Position numbers and translations under genes: made by a program
The notes under the pieces: generated by a model
What the model was told of the DNA's origin: nothing
Seen by the model: the letters and a program-made list of their open reading frames with translations, nothing else
Database searches by the model: none
Shown here: in pieces, positions 32,680 through 42,800 of the stretch
How the letters are laid out: each line of letters begins with the position of its first letter
Numbering within the stretch: position 1 is the stretch's first letter
NCBI RefSeq assembly: GCF_017526105.1
Contig: NZ_CP071839.1
Location: forward strand, 3,214,501 to 3,278,500
Source of the DNA: Streptomyces cyanogenus
GTDB lineage: Bacteria; Actinomycetota; Actinomycetes; Streptomycetales; Streptomycetaceae
Direction: 5' to 3'
DNA length: 64,000 nt

Positions 32680-33921
32680 CTACAGCGGCTCGGGCAGGCG
32701 CGAGGCCCTCGCGTGGACGCCTTCGAGCAGCGCCGCGTACGCCGCGATCATGCGGGTACGGCTGAAGCGTTCCCGGCTCGCCGCGAGCGCCGGGGCCCGA
32801 CGGGTGCGGCCGGCGACCGCGGCCGTCCAGGCCCGGGCGACGGCCCGGGGGTCCGGCGGGGTCACGAAGCCGTGGCCCCGGACGATCTCCGCACTGTCGC
32901 CCACGTCCGTCGTCACCGGCACCGCGCCGCACATCATGCCCTCGATCAGGCACAGCGGCGCCGCCTCCCCCGAGACGGAGGTGAGGGCGACGACGTCGGC
33001 GGCGGCGTAGACGGTCTCCATGTCGCGGCGCACGCCGAGCAGGCGGACGCGCTCGGCGAGGTGCCGGTCCGCGCCGAACGCGACCTCGATGTCGGCCCAC
33101 AGCTCCGGGTTGGTGTCGGTCATGCCCGCACCGCACATCAGGACGTGGCCCTCGGGTTCGCGGGCGAGCCAGGCGCGGGCGGCCCGCAGGAAGAGCGGGA
33201 TGTTCTTCATCGCGGCGTAGCGGGCCGCGAAGACGACGACCGGGGCCGCGGCCGGGATGCCGAGGCAGCCGCGGAACGCCTGCCGGGCCGCCGGGTCCGG
33301 GCGGAAGCGGAGCAGGTCCACCCCGTTGGGTATGACGTGCAGCAGCTCGCGCGGGATGCCGGCGGCCGCGTAGGCCGCCCGCGTGGACTCAGCGCAGCAG
33401 ACGCAGGCGGCCACCGTGCCGTCGGCGATGGCGGCCTTCAGCTCGGCCAGGGCGGGGCCCTGGTTCTCCGGGTCGGAACGGTGCAGGCAGACCACGACCG
33501 GGCGGCGGGGCAGCCCGGCCTGGTTGAGCAGGGCCAGCGGCTGCTCCTTCAGCGACAGGATCACATCCGCGGCGGCCATGGACCGCGCGGTTTCGGCCAG
33601 CTCGGGCCCGCTGAAAACGTTCGCCGCGAGCGTGCCGTCCACCAGCCCGGCGGTGCGGCCGAGCGAGGTGACGCCGACCGCGCCGGCGGTCAGCGCCCGG
33701 TAGCAGGCGTCGTCCTCCATGCGCTGCCGGGTGGCCTCCCGGTGGACCTCGCCATGGATGCTGAGCACCTGGTGGGACTGGCCGCCCTCGGCCAGTCCCC
33801 GTACGACGTCGGAGTGCAGGATCCGGGCTCCCCCGGAGAAGAACCCCTCGTAGACCGACAGCACACGCAGTCCGTGCCTCGCTCGCACACGACCACCCGC
33901 CTTGCAGACACATCGAGCCAT
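32680..33921 (-). CDS. glycosyltransferase family 4 protein
   Basis: Up to 413 aa. The N-terminal Rossmann domain begins LRVLSVYEGFFSGGARILHS; the C-terminal GT-B domain has IPNGVDLLRFRPDP, VVFAARYAAMKNIPLFLRAA and ADVVALTSVSGEAAPLCLIE, with the EX7E-type nucleotide-sugar site. It transfers a sugar to a lipid, glycan or metabolite. The ATG at 33919-33921 gives an odd MARCVCKAGG start; GTG 33888 (VRARHGLRV) with AAGG upstream is an equally good start and closer to family length. It stands alone; acceptor unknown. Confidence 0.82.
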   Translation of the reverse strand: MARCVCKAGGRVRARHGLRVLSVYEGFFSGGARILHSDVVRGLAEGGQSHQVLSIHGEVHREATRQRMEDDACYRALTAGAVGVTSLGRTAGLVDGTLAANVFSGPELAETARSMAAADVILSLKEQPLALLNQAGLPRRPVVVCLHRSDPENQGPALAELKAAIADGTVAACVCCAESTRAAYAAAGIPRELLHVIPNGVDLLRFRPDPAARQAFRGCLGIPAAAPVVVFAARYAAMKNIPLFLRAARAWLAREPEGHVLMCGAGMTDTNPELWADIEVAFGADRHLAERVRLLGVRRDMETVYAAADVVALTSVSGEAAPLCLIEGMMCGAVPVTTDVGDSAEIVRGHGFVTPPDPRAVARAWTAAVAGRTRRAPALAASRERFSRTRMIAAYAALLEGVHARASRLPEPL

Positions 33922-34005
33922 CCCCGTGAACAGCGGGTTAGCCGATATGAGGCGATATGGACATTGCGTACGTGTTAACGCAGAACTACGCGAATGAAAC
34001 GATGG

Positions 34006-35145
34006 CTAACAGAATTCCCCCTCGATCACCGCACCCGTGTCCCCGGTCCAGTCCCCGTTGAAGTTGAAGGCGAGGGAGTGGCGGCCGTCCGGCGTCGTCG
34101 CCGCCGCGGACACGGAGCCGTGGATGCCCCCGGTATGACCCCAGACGTGGACACCGCAGGTCAGCTTCGTGTCCATGAGGCCGAGGCCGTAGCGGACGTT
34201 CGGCACGCCATCGATCTTCACCGTCGTCTTCATCTCCTTCAGCTGGCGCGGCGGGAGGAGCTTTCCGCCCAGCAGGGCGCTGTAGAAGCGGTCCAGGTCC
34301 GCGGAGTTCGAGATCATCTCGCCGGCCGAGGAGGCCATCGACGGGTTGAGGGTCGTGACGTCGTACGTCGGGCCGGTGTCCGTCTCGGCGAGCTTGGAGT
34401 ACGCACGGCTGCCGGGCCGCGGCACCGTGACCTCGGTGCCGGGCAGGGAGGTGGCCGTCAGGTGCAGGGGCCGCAGGACGCGGCGGCGGATCTCGGTGGC
34501 GTACGAGTGGCCCGTCACCTTCTCGATCACCATGCCGGCCACGACGTAGTTGGTGTTGGAGTAGTTCCACGACGCGCCCGGGGCGAAGTCCGGCTCGTGG
34601 CGCAGGGCGACCGCCAGGAGGTCGTGCGGTGTGAGGGTGTCGTATCGGTGCTCGAAGAAGCCGTCCCTGGCGAAGTGGTCGCGGGCGAAACCGGCGTCGC
34701 TGGTGTAGTCGTAGATGCCGCTGGTGTGATTGAGGAGCTGGCGGACGGTGATGCCGCGGCCGTCGTGACCGTGGCCGCGGACGACGCCGGGCAGCCACCT
34801 GTCGACCTTGTCGTCCAGGGACAGCCGGCCCTCCGCCTCCAGCTGGAGCAGGACCGTGGAGACGAAGGTCTTGGTGATGCTGCCGACGCGGTAGCGGTCG
34901 GCGGCCGAGCGGGGCGTGCCCGTGCCGGTGTCGCCCACGCCGGCCGTCGCCGACCAGGTGCCGTGGGTGTCCCGCGCGGTCGCGGTCACCCCGGGCACGC
35001 CCGCCGCGACCGCCGCGTCGATCGCCGTGCGGGTGCCGGCGTGGCCGCCCGTGGACCGGGTGCCGGTGGCCGCCACCGCCGGGGCCGCGAGGGCCGCGGA
35101 CAGGATCAGGGCGGTGGTGCCCACCAGAGCCGTGCGTACGCGCAT
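34006..35145 (-). CDS. secreted serine hydrolase, beta-lactamase class C / D-Ala-D-Ala carboxypeptidase type
   Basis: 379 aa. Signal peptide RVRTALVGTTALILSAALAA then PAVAA. Catalytic motifs of the serine beta-lactamase fold are GSITKTF (SxxK), YSN (NYSNTNYVVAGMV) and HTGG in WGHTGGIHGS. The family includes D,D-carboxypeptidases and esterases (EstB type) as well as class C lactamases. The single-domain size and genus context favour a carboxypeptidase/esterase acting on peptidoglycan or small esters outside the cell. ATG preceded by GGGGGAAG. Next gene upstream on the same strand is a phosphoesterase. Confidence 0.85.
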   Translation of the reverse strand: MRVRTALVGTTALILSAALAAPAVAATGTRSTGGHAGTRTAIDAAVAAGVPGVTATARDTHGTWSATAGVGDTGTGTPRSAADRYRVGSITKTFVSTVLLQLEAEGRLSLDDKVDRWLPGVVRGHGHDGRGITVRQLLNHTSGIYDYTSDAGFARDHFARDGFFEHRYDTLTPHDLLAVALRHEPDFAPGASWNYSNTNYVVAGMVIEKVTGHSYATEIRRRVLRPLHLTATSLPGTEVTVPRPGSRAYSKLAETDTGPTYDVTTLNPSMASSAGEMISNSADLDRFYSALLGGKLLPPRQLKEMKTTVKIDGVPNVRYGLGLMDTKLTCGVHVWGHTGGIHGSVSAAATTPDGRHSLAFNFNGDWTGDTGAVIEGEFC

Positions 35146-35239
35146 GTCTTCCCCCAACGTGTGGTGTGTGGTGCGGTCGGGGGAAGGGACCTCGGTGCGT
35201 TGTGCGAAGGTTGCGTGGTGTAGCCCGGTTGAGTGAGTT

Positions 35240-36991
35240 TCAGCCCTTCTTCAGCACCAGCTCGGTGTTCCGGTCGGCCGCGGTGCCGGCGAGGGTCGTG
35301 TTGGCGCCGGGGGCGTTGTAGGACAGCTCGCGGTAGAGAGCGGCGAGGCCGGTCTGGGAGAGGTCGGCGTAGTCGGTGCGGTGCGGGGCCGCGGACTCGA
35401 TCAGGGTGGTGAACAGGGACACGGTGCCGTCCTTGTTGTCGACCAGTTCGATGATCCGGGCGAGCTGGGGGTGGTCGACGTGCGAGGCGGTGGAGATCTC
35501 CCAGAAGGAGCGCCCGCCGGGGGCCCGGTGCGGGGTGATGACGTTCTTGTGGATGTGGCCGTTCACCCAGGCCAGCACGTTGGCGTGGGCGGACAGCACG
35601 GAGATCACCTCGGCGCCGTTGTGGCGCTTCTCGCCGGGGCGGGCCGGGTCGGGCCGGGTGTTGGTCATGGTCTTGCTGGTGTGGTGGCTGAAGACGACGA
35701 CGTGGGAGTCCTTGTTCTCCTTCAGCGTCCTGTCGAGCCACTTCAGCTGGGCGGTGCCGACGGAACCCTCGTAGTGGCCGCCGGCGTCGGTGGTGTCGAG
35801 GCTGATGCCGATGACGTCGTCGGAGATGCGGAAGGCGTAGTACTGGGTGCCCGCGTCCAGGTTCGCCGAGGAGTAGCCGTGGCCGACCGGGCCGTGTCCC
35901 TGGTACGCGGGGTCGAGGTGGGCCTTCAGGTAGTCGGCCTGGGTGTAGGGGGCGCGCTTCTCGTCCGGCGTGACCGAGCGCATCGAACGGGCGTGGGCCT
36001 TGAGGAAGTCGCGGTAGCCGGTGCCCCTGGGGTCCTTGGCGTTCTTGATGGCGTCCTGGAGCTTCTTGGCGTCGGCGGCGGAGACGCTCATCAGCTTCCT
36101 TCCGCCGATGGCCGCCTCGGCGAGGTAGCGGTCGCCGTGGGAGCCGTAGCAGCCGAGCGGGAGGGTGTCGTGGTTGCCGACGGTGGAGTACCAGGGCAGG
36201 CCGAGGCCGGGGCTGCGCACCTCGCGGACCGCGGCGGCCAGGAACCCCTCCAGGTGGGGGAAGCCGAGCGCCTTGTCGTGGTCGCGGGTGGCGGAGCCGG
36301 GCTGCCAGTACAGCTTCAGCCCGCTGTTCTGCACGCCCTCGTAGTGCCCGGGCTCACCGGAGTCGGGGGTGATCCGGCCGCCGCTCATCACCTTCATGAA
36401 CCACTCCAGTTCGGAGTGGGCGTTGTTGTCGGTGTTGTCGCCGGTCGTCATCACGAAGTGCAGCGGGGCACCGGTGACGGGCGCGCCGCGCAGCGCGTTG
36501 ACCCGCTCCACGAGGGAGATCGCGCCGGGCACGGTCAGCGCCTCGTGCGGGCGCCAGGCGTGCACGTCGTGGGCGCGCAGGTACTCCAGGCGCAGCGGGT
36601 GCTGGACGTCCATCAGATGCAGGTCGGTGAACTGCACGAACGCGGCGAGGGCGGTACGGCGGCCGGCCCGGCCGGACCGGGGCGCGGCCAGCTCGTCGCG
36701 GACGACCCGCTTCCAGCCGGGCCCGTCGCCGAGGCGGCGGTAACCGGAGCCGTTCCGCGGGGCGGCGACGGAGGCGACGGTGGTGCCCCTGGTGTACGGG
36801 GCGAGCGGGGCGGTGGCGGCGGCCTGCCGGGACCGGGCGACCGGTGCCCCGGCGGGGGTGGCGGCCTGGCTGTCGGTGGGGCGCAGGGCGTAGCCGACGC
36901 CCGCGGAGAGCGAGACCGCTCCGGCGGCGGCGAGGACGGTACGGCGGTTGACCCCCGGAGTGGGGGCGGTGACAGAGCGTATGCGCGACAT
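35240..36991 (-). CDS. Tat-exported metallophosphoesterase (TIGR03767-like)
   Basis: 583 aa. Twin-arginine signal VNRRTVLAAAGAVSLSAGVG. Calcineurin-like metal motifs in order: FTDLHLMD, TTGDNTDNNAH, STVGNHDTL, FSHHTSKT and VNGHIHKN, giving the dinuclear site. The inter-motif spacing and length fit the actinobacterial PPA1498/TIGR03767 family as I recall it. It acts outside the membrane, probably on phosphodiesters or phosphomonoesters. About 95 nt separate it from the downstream serine hydrolase. Start at MSRIRSVTA; upstream codons lack homology. Confidence 0.88.
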   Translation of the reverse strand: MSRIRSVTAPTPGVNRRTVLAAAGAVSLSAGVGYALRPTDSQAATPAGAPVARSRQAAATAPLAPYTRGTTVASVAAPRNGSGYRRLGDGPGWKRVVRDELAAPRSGRAGRRTALAAFVQFTDLHLMDVQHPLRLEYLRAHDVHAWRPHEALTVPGAISLVERVNALRGAPVTGAPLHFVMTTGDNTDNNAHSELEWFMKVMSGGRITPDSGEPGHYEGVQNSGLKLYWQPGSATRDHDKALGFPHLEGFLAAAVREVRSPGLGLPWYSTVGNHDTLPLGCYGSHGDRYLAEAAIGGRKLMSVSAADAKKLQDAIKNAKDPRGTGYRDFLKAHARSMRSVTPDEKRAPYTQADYLKAHLDPAYQGHGPVGHGYSSANLDAGTQYYAFRISDDVIGISLDTTDAGGHYEGSVGTAQLKWLDRTLKENKDSHVVVFSHHTSKTMTNTRPDPARPGEKRHNGAEVISVLSAHANVLAWVNGHIHKNVITPHRAPGGRSFWEISTASHVDHPQLARIIELVDNKDGTVSLFTTLIESAAPHRTDYADLSQTGLAALYRELSYNAPGANTTLAGTAADRNTELVLKKG

Positions 36992-37191
36992 GGCGCGATC
37001 TCCCCGAGTGCGAACGCGTCGGCAGTGGTCGCGGGCCGTCGCGGACGCGAACGTCCCGCTCACTGTGGATCGTTGGCAGCGGGGATGGCCTGCGCGTGAA
37101 CGCGGCGGCAACGCGCAGCGCCGATCACCGTACGTGGATCACGGGGTACCGGGCACGGTCACGCAGTGGATCGCGCCCGGCCCGGGGCCGG

Positions 37192-37674
37192 TCACTCCTC
37201 GTTCACCTGCCGGGGTACGGGAGGGTCCGTCACGCGTCCGTGCGGCGGGCGTTCGCGCCACAGCCGCAGCGCGGTGTCGACCAGCCGGATCCGGGGCAGT
37301 GCGGGCACGGCGGCCAGGTCGTGCCAGGCGGCGAGGTCGGTGGATCCGCCCACCTCGTGACGGAGTTCGCCGCCGACCACCTCGCCCGTGTAGAGGATGC
37401 GCACCCCGTGGTGGTCGGTGCGGCGGCGCGGGCGCCCGCCGGGGATGACATGACGGGAGGAGTCGATGCCGAGGAGACCGGTCACCTCGATGCGGTAGCC
37501 GGTCTCCTCGGTGACCTCGCGGCGGACGGTGTCGTACGGGTCCTCGCCGTGTTCCATGCCGCCGCCGGGCAGCACCCACTCGGGCGTGCCGTCGGCTGCC
37601 GGCGAGCGGGCGAGCAGGAGTTGTCCGTCGCGGACGCACACGGCGTAGGCCGCCACCCTCAAGTTCCGTCGCAT
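37192..37674 (-). CDS. Nudix hydrolase
   Basis: 160 aa. The Nudix box GGGMEHGEDPYDTVRREVTEE followed by TGYR fits GX5EX7REUXEEXGU exactly. The preceding strand RVAAYAVCVRDGQLLLAR and GTPEWVLPGG are typical. It hydrolyses a nucleoside diphosphate linked to another moiety; the substrate is not predictable. It starts 9 nt after the stop of the PNPOx-like gene, in a three-gene minus-strand group with a VOC protein, so they are probably cotranscribed. Confidence 0.88.
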   Translation of the reverse strand: MRRNLRVAAYAVCVRDGQLLLARSPAADGTPEWVLPGGGMEHGEDPYDTVRREVTEETGYRIEVTGLLGIDSSRHVIPGGRPRRRTDHHGVRILYTGEVVGGELRHEVGGSTDLAAWHDLAAVPALPRIRLVDTALRLWRERPPHGRVTDPPVPRQVNEE

Positions 37675-37683
37675 GGACGGACG

Positions 37684-38625
37684 TTAACGCCCCGGTTCCG
37701 GGTCGGCGGGCGAATATTCCGGTGCCGACCAGCGCAGGGGCAGGGCGGCCGGGGTCCACCAGGCCTCGGCGAGGGTGAAGCGGACCGTACGGGTGCCGTC
37801 CCGGCCGGACTCGGTGCGGGCCTCGCCGGTGAGCTGAAGGGTGCTGCCCGTCTCCCAGTCGAGGAAGAGCAGGCCGGCGCGGGGGTCGGCGTGCAGGTTG
37901 CCCAGGCTCAGGAACATCGCGTTGCCGGAGTAGTCCGGCCAGGTCAGCTCGTGCGGTGACGCCACCCGGACGAAGCCGGGACTGCCCCCGCGGTGGCTGG
38001 CGTCGGCGCCGGTGCGGTGCACGGTGCCGAGGAAGAAGGTGTCGGCGGCACCGATCAAGTCCGCCTCCCCGGTACCGAGTCGGGTGAGGTGGCGGGGGGT
38101 GCCCGGGGTGCGGTCGACCGTTTCGTACGACTCCCTTCGCTGGATGTACTTCGGGCAGTTGGCGAAGACCTGCTCCGCGTCCACGGTGAATCCGGTCGCC
38201 GTCGGACGCAGGTGGCCGTTGAGGCGCATCCGGCGGCGGGTGCGGGGGTCCAGGGCGATGGTGCCGACGGCCGTCGGGCCGCCGGCCGGGTGCGTGATGC
38301 CGCCGCGCGCCCCCGCGCCGTCGGCAGGGCCCCGTGTCCCTCCGGTGTGGTCGCGCAGCCGGCTGCCGGACCGGTGGGCGGTGTCCACGGTGATCCGGTG
38401 GGGCCCGGTCGCCCGTACGAAACCCGGGTCTCCCGTGAGCGCTTCCACCCACACCCTCCCCGTCCGCGGGTCCGCCGCCCCCACGATCAGCAGGGGCTGC
38501 TGTTCCAGGAACGCCGCCGCGACCGGCTTGATGGTCCGGCCCAGGGAGCGGCCCACGTGGTCGGCGCGATCGCGGACGCCGGCCTGGTCCTGCACGGCCA
38601 GCGAACCCGCGCGGTACACGCCCAT
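37684..38625 (-). CDS. pyridoxamine-5'-phosphate-oxidase-fold flavoprotein (FMN split barrel)
   Basis: 313 aa. Two split-barrel regions: PLLIVGAADPRTGRVWVEAL near residue 45 and AMFLSLGNLHADPRAGLLFL, with DTFFLGTVH, near the C-terminus. This is the duplicated PNPOx-like arrangement seen in actinobacterial FAD/FMN-binding proteins. YIQRR resembles the CPKYIQ motif of that group (FANCPKYIQRRE). The ATG lies 2 nt after the stop of the upstream VOC gene with no ribosome binding site, so translation is probably coupled. Redox role inferred only from the fold. Confidence 0.78.
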   Translation of the reverse strand: MGVYRAGSLAVQDQAGVRDRADHVGRSLGRTIKPVAAAFLEQQPLLIVGAADPRTGRVWVEALTGDPGFVRATGPHRITVDTAHRSGSRLRDHTGGTRGPADGAGARGGITHPAGGPTAVGTIALDPRTRRRMRLNGHLRPTATGFTVDAEQVFANCPKYIQRRESYETVDRTPGTPRHLTRLGTGEADLIGAADTFFLGTVHRTGADASHRGGSPGFVRVASPHELTWPDYSGNAMFLSLGNLHADPRAGLLFLDWETGSTLQLTGEARTESGRDGTRTVRFTLAEAWWTPAALPLRWSAPEYSPADPEPGR

Positions 38626-38627
38626 GG

Positions 38628-39074
38628 CTAAAAGAAACCGCAGGTCGGAGCGGAGGCGTGGGGGGCGGGGGCCTGCTCGGCGCCGTGCGGGACGGAGATC
38701 TCCAGGCGAGTGCCGTCCGGGTCGTGGAAGAAGATGCCGCCGGAGGCCGAGCCCTCCCGGTGGGCGACCACCCCCTCGTGGGCGAACTCCACTCCGGCGG
38801 CCCTGAGCGCCGTCTCGTACTCCCGGACCCGGTCGATGGAGTCGGCGGTGAAGGCGAGGTGGTGCAGTCCGGCCCGGCCGCCGTCGTACGACCCCTGCGC
38901 CTGCTGCCAGAGGGTGAGGACGGGCTGGTCGCCGCCGGCGCCGAGGAACGCGTAGCGCCGGTCGTCCTCCTTGCCCTCGGCCAGCAGGGTGAAGCCGAGA
39001 ACGTCCCGGTAGAGGGCGAGCGAGCGGTCGAGGTCGGTGACGTTCAGGCCGATGTGGCCGGTGCGCAAGGTCAT
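38628..39074 (-). CDS. VOC/glyoxalase-family metalloprotein
   Basis: 148 aa. Two beta-alpha-beta-beta-beta modules: TGHIGLNVTDLDRSLALYRD starts the first and GLHHLAFTADSIDRVREYE the second; His and Glu ligands lie in HIGL, HHLAF and RLEIS. Members include glyoxalase I, dioxygenases and antibiotic-resistance proteins. RBS AAGGGGAC before ATG. It heads a minus-strand group and is divergent from a CGNR regulator across a palindromic region, so is probably controlled by it. Confidence 0.82.
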   Translation of the reverse strand: MTLRTGHIGLNVTDLDRSLALYRDVLGFTLLAEGKEDDRRYAFLGAGGDQPVLTLWQQAQGSYDGGRAGLHHLAFTADSIDRVREYETALRAAGVEFAHEGVVAHREGSASGGIFFHDPDGTRLEISVPHGAEQAPAPHASAPTCGFF

Positions 39075-39110
39075 GGCTGTCCCCTTCGGTGTGCCCTTGG
39101 CCGGGCATTT

Positions 39111-39140
39111 CTAACCTTTGTTCTTCAAGTTAGAGGTTAG
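39111..39140. promoter_or_regulatory. candidate operator between VOC and CGNR genes
   Basis: CTAACCT (39111-39117) and AGGTTAG (39134-39140) form a perfect inverted repeat separated by 16 nt, with further half-sites AGTTAG and GGTTAG (about 39176-39181) nearby. It lies in the 124-bp divergent promoter gap. Confidence 0.45.
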
Positions 39141-39198
39141 TTCCAGTCGGGTCAACCGGTCACGTACGCTTGACTGGTTAGCCGAGAAGGAGTGCCCG

Positions 39199-39741
39199 AT
39201 GTCCGCCGTCCGCGATCCCCGCCCGCTCACCGGTGAGCCGCTCGCGCTCGACCTGCTCAACACCCGGTGGAACCGGGACGGCGTCGTCCAGGACCTGCTC
39301 GCGGACACCGACGGGCTGGCGGTGTGGCTCGCGAGCAACGGGCTGGCCGGGGACCATCCGGCCGACGCGGAAGTGCTGCACCGTCTGCGCACCGCCCGGG
39401 ACGCGATCAAGGCCGCGGTGGACGGCTCACCGCAGGAGGCGGCGCCGCTCGTGGACGCCGTGCTGGAGCACGGCCGGATCCGGGCCCGGCTCACCGCCGG
39501 CGGCCCGGCCGAGGAGCCCGAGTTCGCCGACCCCGCCTGGGGCCCGGCCTGGCTCGCCGCCCGCAGCTACCTGGACCTGCTCACCCGGACCCCGGACCGG
39601 ATCCGCACCTGCGCCGGCGGCAGCTGCATCCTGTACTTCTTCGACACGTCCCGGAACGGCACCCGCCGCTGGTGCTCGATGGCCGCGTGCGGCAACCGGG
39701 CCAAGGCGTCCCGGCATTACGCGCGTTCGAAGGAGAACTGA
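39199..39741 (+). CDS. CGNR zinc-finger transcriptional regulator
   Basis: 180 aa. An N-terminal ABATE (RNA-binding-like/stress response) domain begins PLTGEPLALDLLNTRWN; the C-terminus carries CAGGSCILYFFDTSRN then RRWCSMAACGNRAKASRHY, with four zinc-binding Cys and the name-giving CGNR. These are DNA-binding regulators of adjacent genes. RBS AAGGAG 7 nt before ATG. Divergent from the VOC/PNPOx/Nudix group, its likely target. Confidence 0.9.
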   Translation: MSAVRDPRPLTGEPLALDLLNTRWNRDGVVQDLLADTDGLAVWLASNGLAGDHPADAEVLHRLRTARDAIKAAVDGSPQEAAPLVDAVLEHGRIRARLTAGGPAEEPEFADPAWGPAWLAARSYLDLLTRTPDRIRTCAGGSCILYFFDTSRNGTRRWCSMAACGNRAKASRHYARSKEN

Positions 39742-39896
39742 GCCGAATCCGGGCTGAAACGGCCCGAATCCGGTCGTATCCCATCGCGGGTTTTCCCCAT
39801 ACCTTCATTTCGATTCGGTCAACGGTCGCCAACATCCGGACCCTTGGGCCAGGCTGAGCGCTCTCGTCCGCTCGTTCCTTGACCTGAGGGATGCCG

Positions 39897-42800
39897 ATGA
39901 CCCACACGCCCGAGCGTGATCCCATACCCGGCCCGAGACGCCTGGCCCGCATAGCCGTGGCCGTGGGCGTGGTGGCCGCCCTCTCCGCGGCCGGGCCGGT
40001 GCCCCTGGCCCTTGCCGCGGACACGCCGCCCGCCCCGGCCGCCGACCCCGGCGTCAAGTCCGCCCACGACAAGCTCGGTTCGGACGACGCCGCCCTGCTC
40101 GCCGAGGCCAAGGCCGACGGCGACAAGAGCGTCACGATGATGATCGCGACCTCGCCCGGCGAGACGGAGCAGGTCGCCGGAGAACTGGACGCGGTCCAGG
40201 GCGGCCTGGTGGGCCGTACCGACGACAGGCTCGGCTACGTCCGCGCCACCGTGCCGACGGGCCGCGCGGACTCGGCCATCGCCGCCGCTGCGAAGCTCTC
40301 CTCCGTCCGGGCCATCGACCTCAAGCAGGAGATCCCGCTCGACGACCCGGCGCCCGGCGGCGCCAAGTCACCGTCGGGCAAGGGCACTTACCCCGCGCCG
40401 GGCAAGAAGACCCCCGCCGAGAACCCGTACAACCCGTCCTTCGAGACCGGTGCCGTCGACTTCGTCGAGGACCACCCGAAGGCGGACGGCCGCGGCATCA
40501 CCATCGGCATCCTCGACTCCGGCGTCGACCTCGGCCACCCGGCGCTGCAGAAGACCACCACCGGCGAGCGGAAGATCGTCGACTGGGTGACCGCGACCGA
40601 CCCGGTCACCGACGGCGACGGCACCTGGCGCCGGATGACCACCGGTGTCTCCGGCCCGTCCTTCTCCATCACCACCGCCTCGCAGGGGACCGAGAAGTTC
40701 ACCGCGCCCGAGGGCTCGTACAAGTTCAACTACATGTACGAGTCGGCCACCACCGGCGGCGACGAGAAGGGCGACCTCAACCGCGACGGCGACACCACCG
40801 ACGCCTGGGGCGTGCTGTACGACCCGGCCGCCGGCACGGTCCGCGTCGACACGAACGACAACCTGGACTTCACCGACGACACGCCGATGAAGCCGTACAA
40901 GGACGGCTACCAGGTCGGGTACTTCGGCACCGACGACCCGGCGACGGACGTCGCCGAGCGCGTCCCGTTCGTGGTCGAGACCCGCAAGGACGTCGTCTAC
41001 AACTCCTCCGGAGCCAAGGCCGACTACGTCAACATCGGCGTCATCGAGTCCGAGCACGGCACCCACGTCGCCGGCATCACCGCCGCGAACGGCCTGTTCG
41101 GCGGCAGGATGAACGGCGCGGCCCCGGGCGCCAAGCTGGTCTCCTCACGGGCCTGCACCTGGTCCGGCGGCTGCACCAACGTCGCCCTCACCGAGGGCAT
41201 GATCGACCTCGTCACCAAGCGCGGGGTCGACATCGTCAACATGTCGATCGGCGGCCTGCCCGCGCTGAACGACGGCAACAACGCGCGCGCCGAGCTGTAC
41301 ACCCGGCTCATCGACACCTACGGCGTCCAGCTGGTGATCTCCGCCGGCAACTCCGGCCCCGGCGCGAACACCATCGGCGACCCCGGCCTGGCCGACAAGG
41401 TGATCTCGGTCGGCGCGGCGATCTCCAGTCAGACGTGGGCCGCCAACTACGGCTCGGCCGTCGAGAAGAAGTACGCGATGATGCCGTTCTCCTCGCGCGG
41501 CCCGCGTGAGGACGGCGGTTTCACGCCCACCCTGGTCGCCCCCGGCGCCGCGATCAACACCACCCAGACCTGGCTGCCGGGCTCCCCGGTCGCCGAGGCG
41601 GGCTACCCGCTGCCGGCCGGTTACTCGATGCTCCAGGGCACCTCGATGGCCTCCCCGCAGGCCGCCGGCGCCTCCGCGCTGCTGCTGAGCGCCGCGAAGC
41701 AGAAGGGCATCGACCTCACACCCGCCAGGCTGCGCACGGCGCTGACCTCGACCGCCGACCACATCAAGGGTGTGCAGGCGTACGAGGAGGGCGCGGGTCT
41801 CATCGACATCGTGGACGCGTGGGAGTCGATCAAGGACGACGCCACCGCCCACGAGTACACCGTCAAGGCCCCGGTCGACACCGCGATCGACTACGCGCTG
41901 AAGACCCCGGGCTTCGGCACCGGCCTGTACGACCGTGAGGGCGGTCTGAAGGCGGGCGAGAAGAAGACGTACGACGTCACGATCACCCGCACCTCCGGCC
42001 CGGACAAGGCGGTCCGGCACGAGCTGCACTTCGCGAACAACGCCGGCGGCACCTTCCGGATCGTCGGCGACGACGACGTCAGGCTGCCGCTGAACCAGCC
42101 GGTCACCGTCAAGGTGCAGGCGGCCCCGAGGTCCGCGGGCATCAAGAGCGCGATCCTGGAGGTCGACGACCCGCGGACCGAGGGCGTCGACAAGCAGGTC
42201 CTGTCCACCGTCGTGGTCGCGGCCCCGGTGAAGTACACGTACTCCGCCTCCGGCTCGGTGCAGCGCAACAGCACCCGCTCCTACTTCCTGAGCGTGCCCG
42301 AGGGCGCGACGTCGCTGGAGGTCGCGATCGGCGGGCTGCAGGACAAGAGCCAGACCCGGTTCGTCGCCATCCACCCGTACGGCGTCCCGTCCGACAACAC
42401 CTCGACCCCGTACTGCTACAACAACTACCTGGACGGCAACGGCTGCAAGCCCGACGTGCGTTCCTACGCCGCCCCGCAGCCCGGCGTCTGGGAGGTGGAG
42501 GTCGAGTCCCGGCGCACGTCCCCGCTGCTCGACAACCCGTACCAGCTGGACGTCACCGTCCTCGGCGCCGCCTTCGACCCGCAGACCGTGACCGTCCCCG
42601 AGGCCAAGGTGGGCACCCCGGCCACCGCCTCCTGGAAGGTGACCAACACCTACGCCGCGCTGGACGGCAAGCTGACCGGCGGCCCGCTCGGCTCCGCCAA
42701 GACGACCCGCCCGGCCATCAAGCAGGGCGAGACGCAGACCACCACGGTGCAGGTCCCGGCCGGCGCGACCTCGCTCGACGTCGCCATCGGGGGCGTCTCC

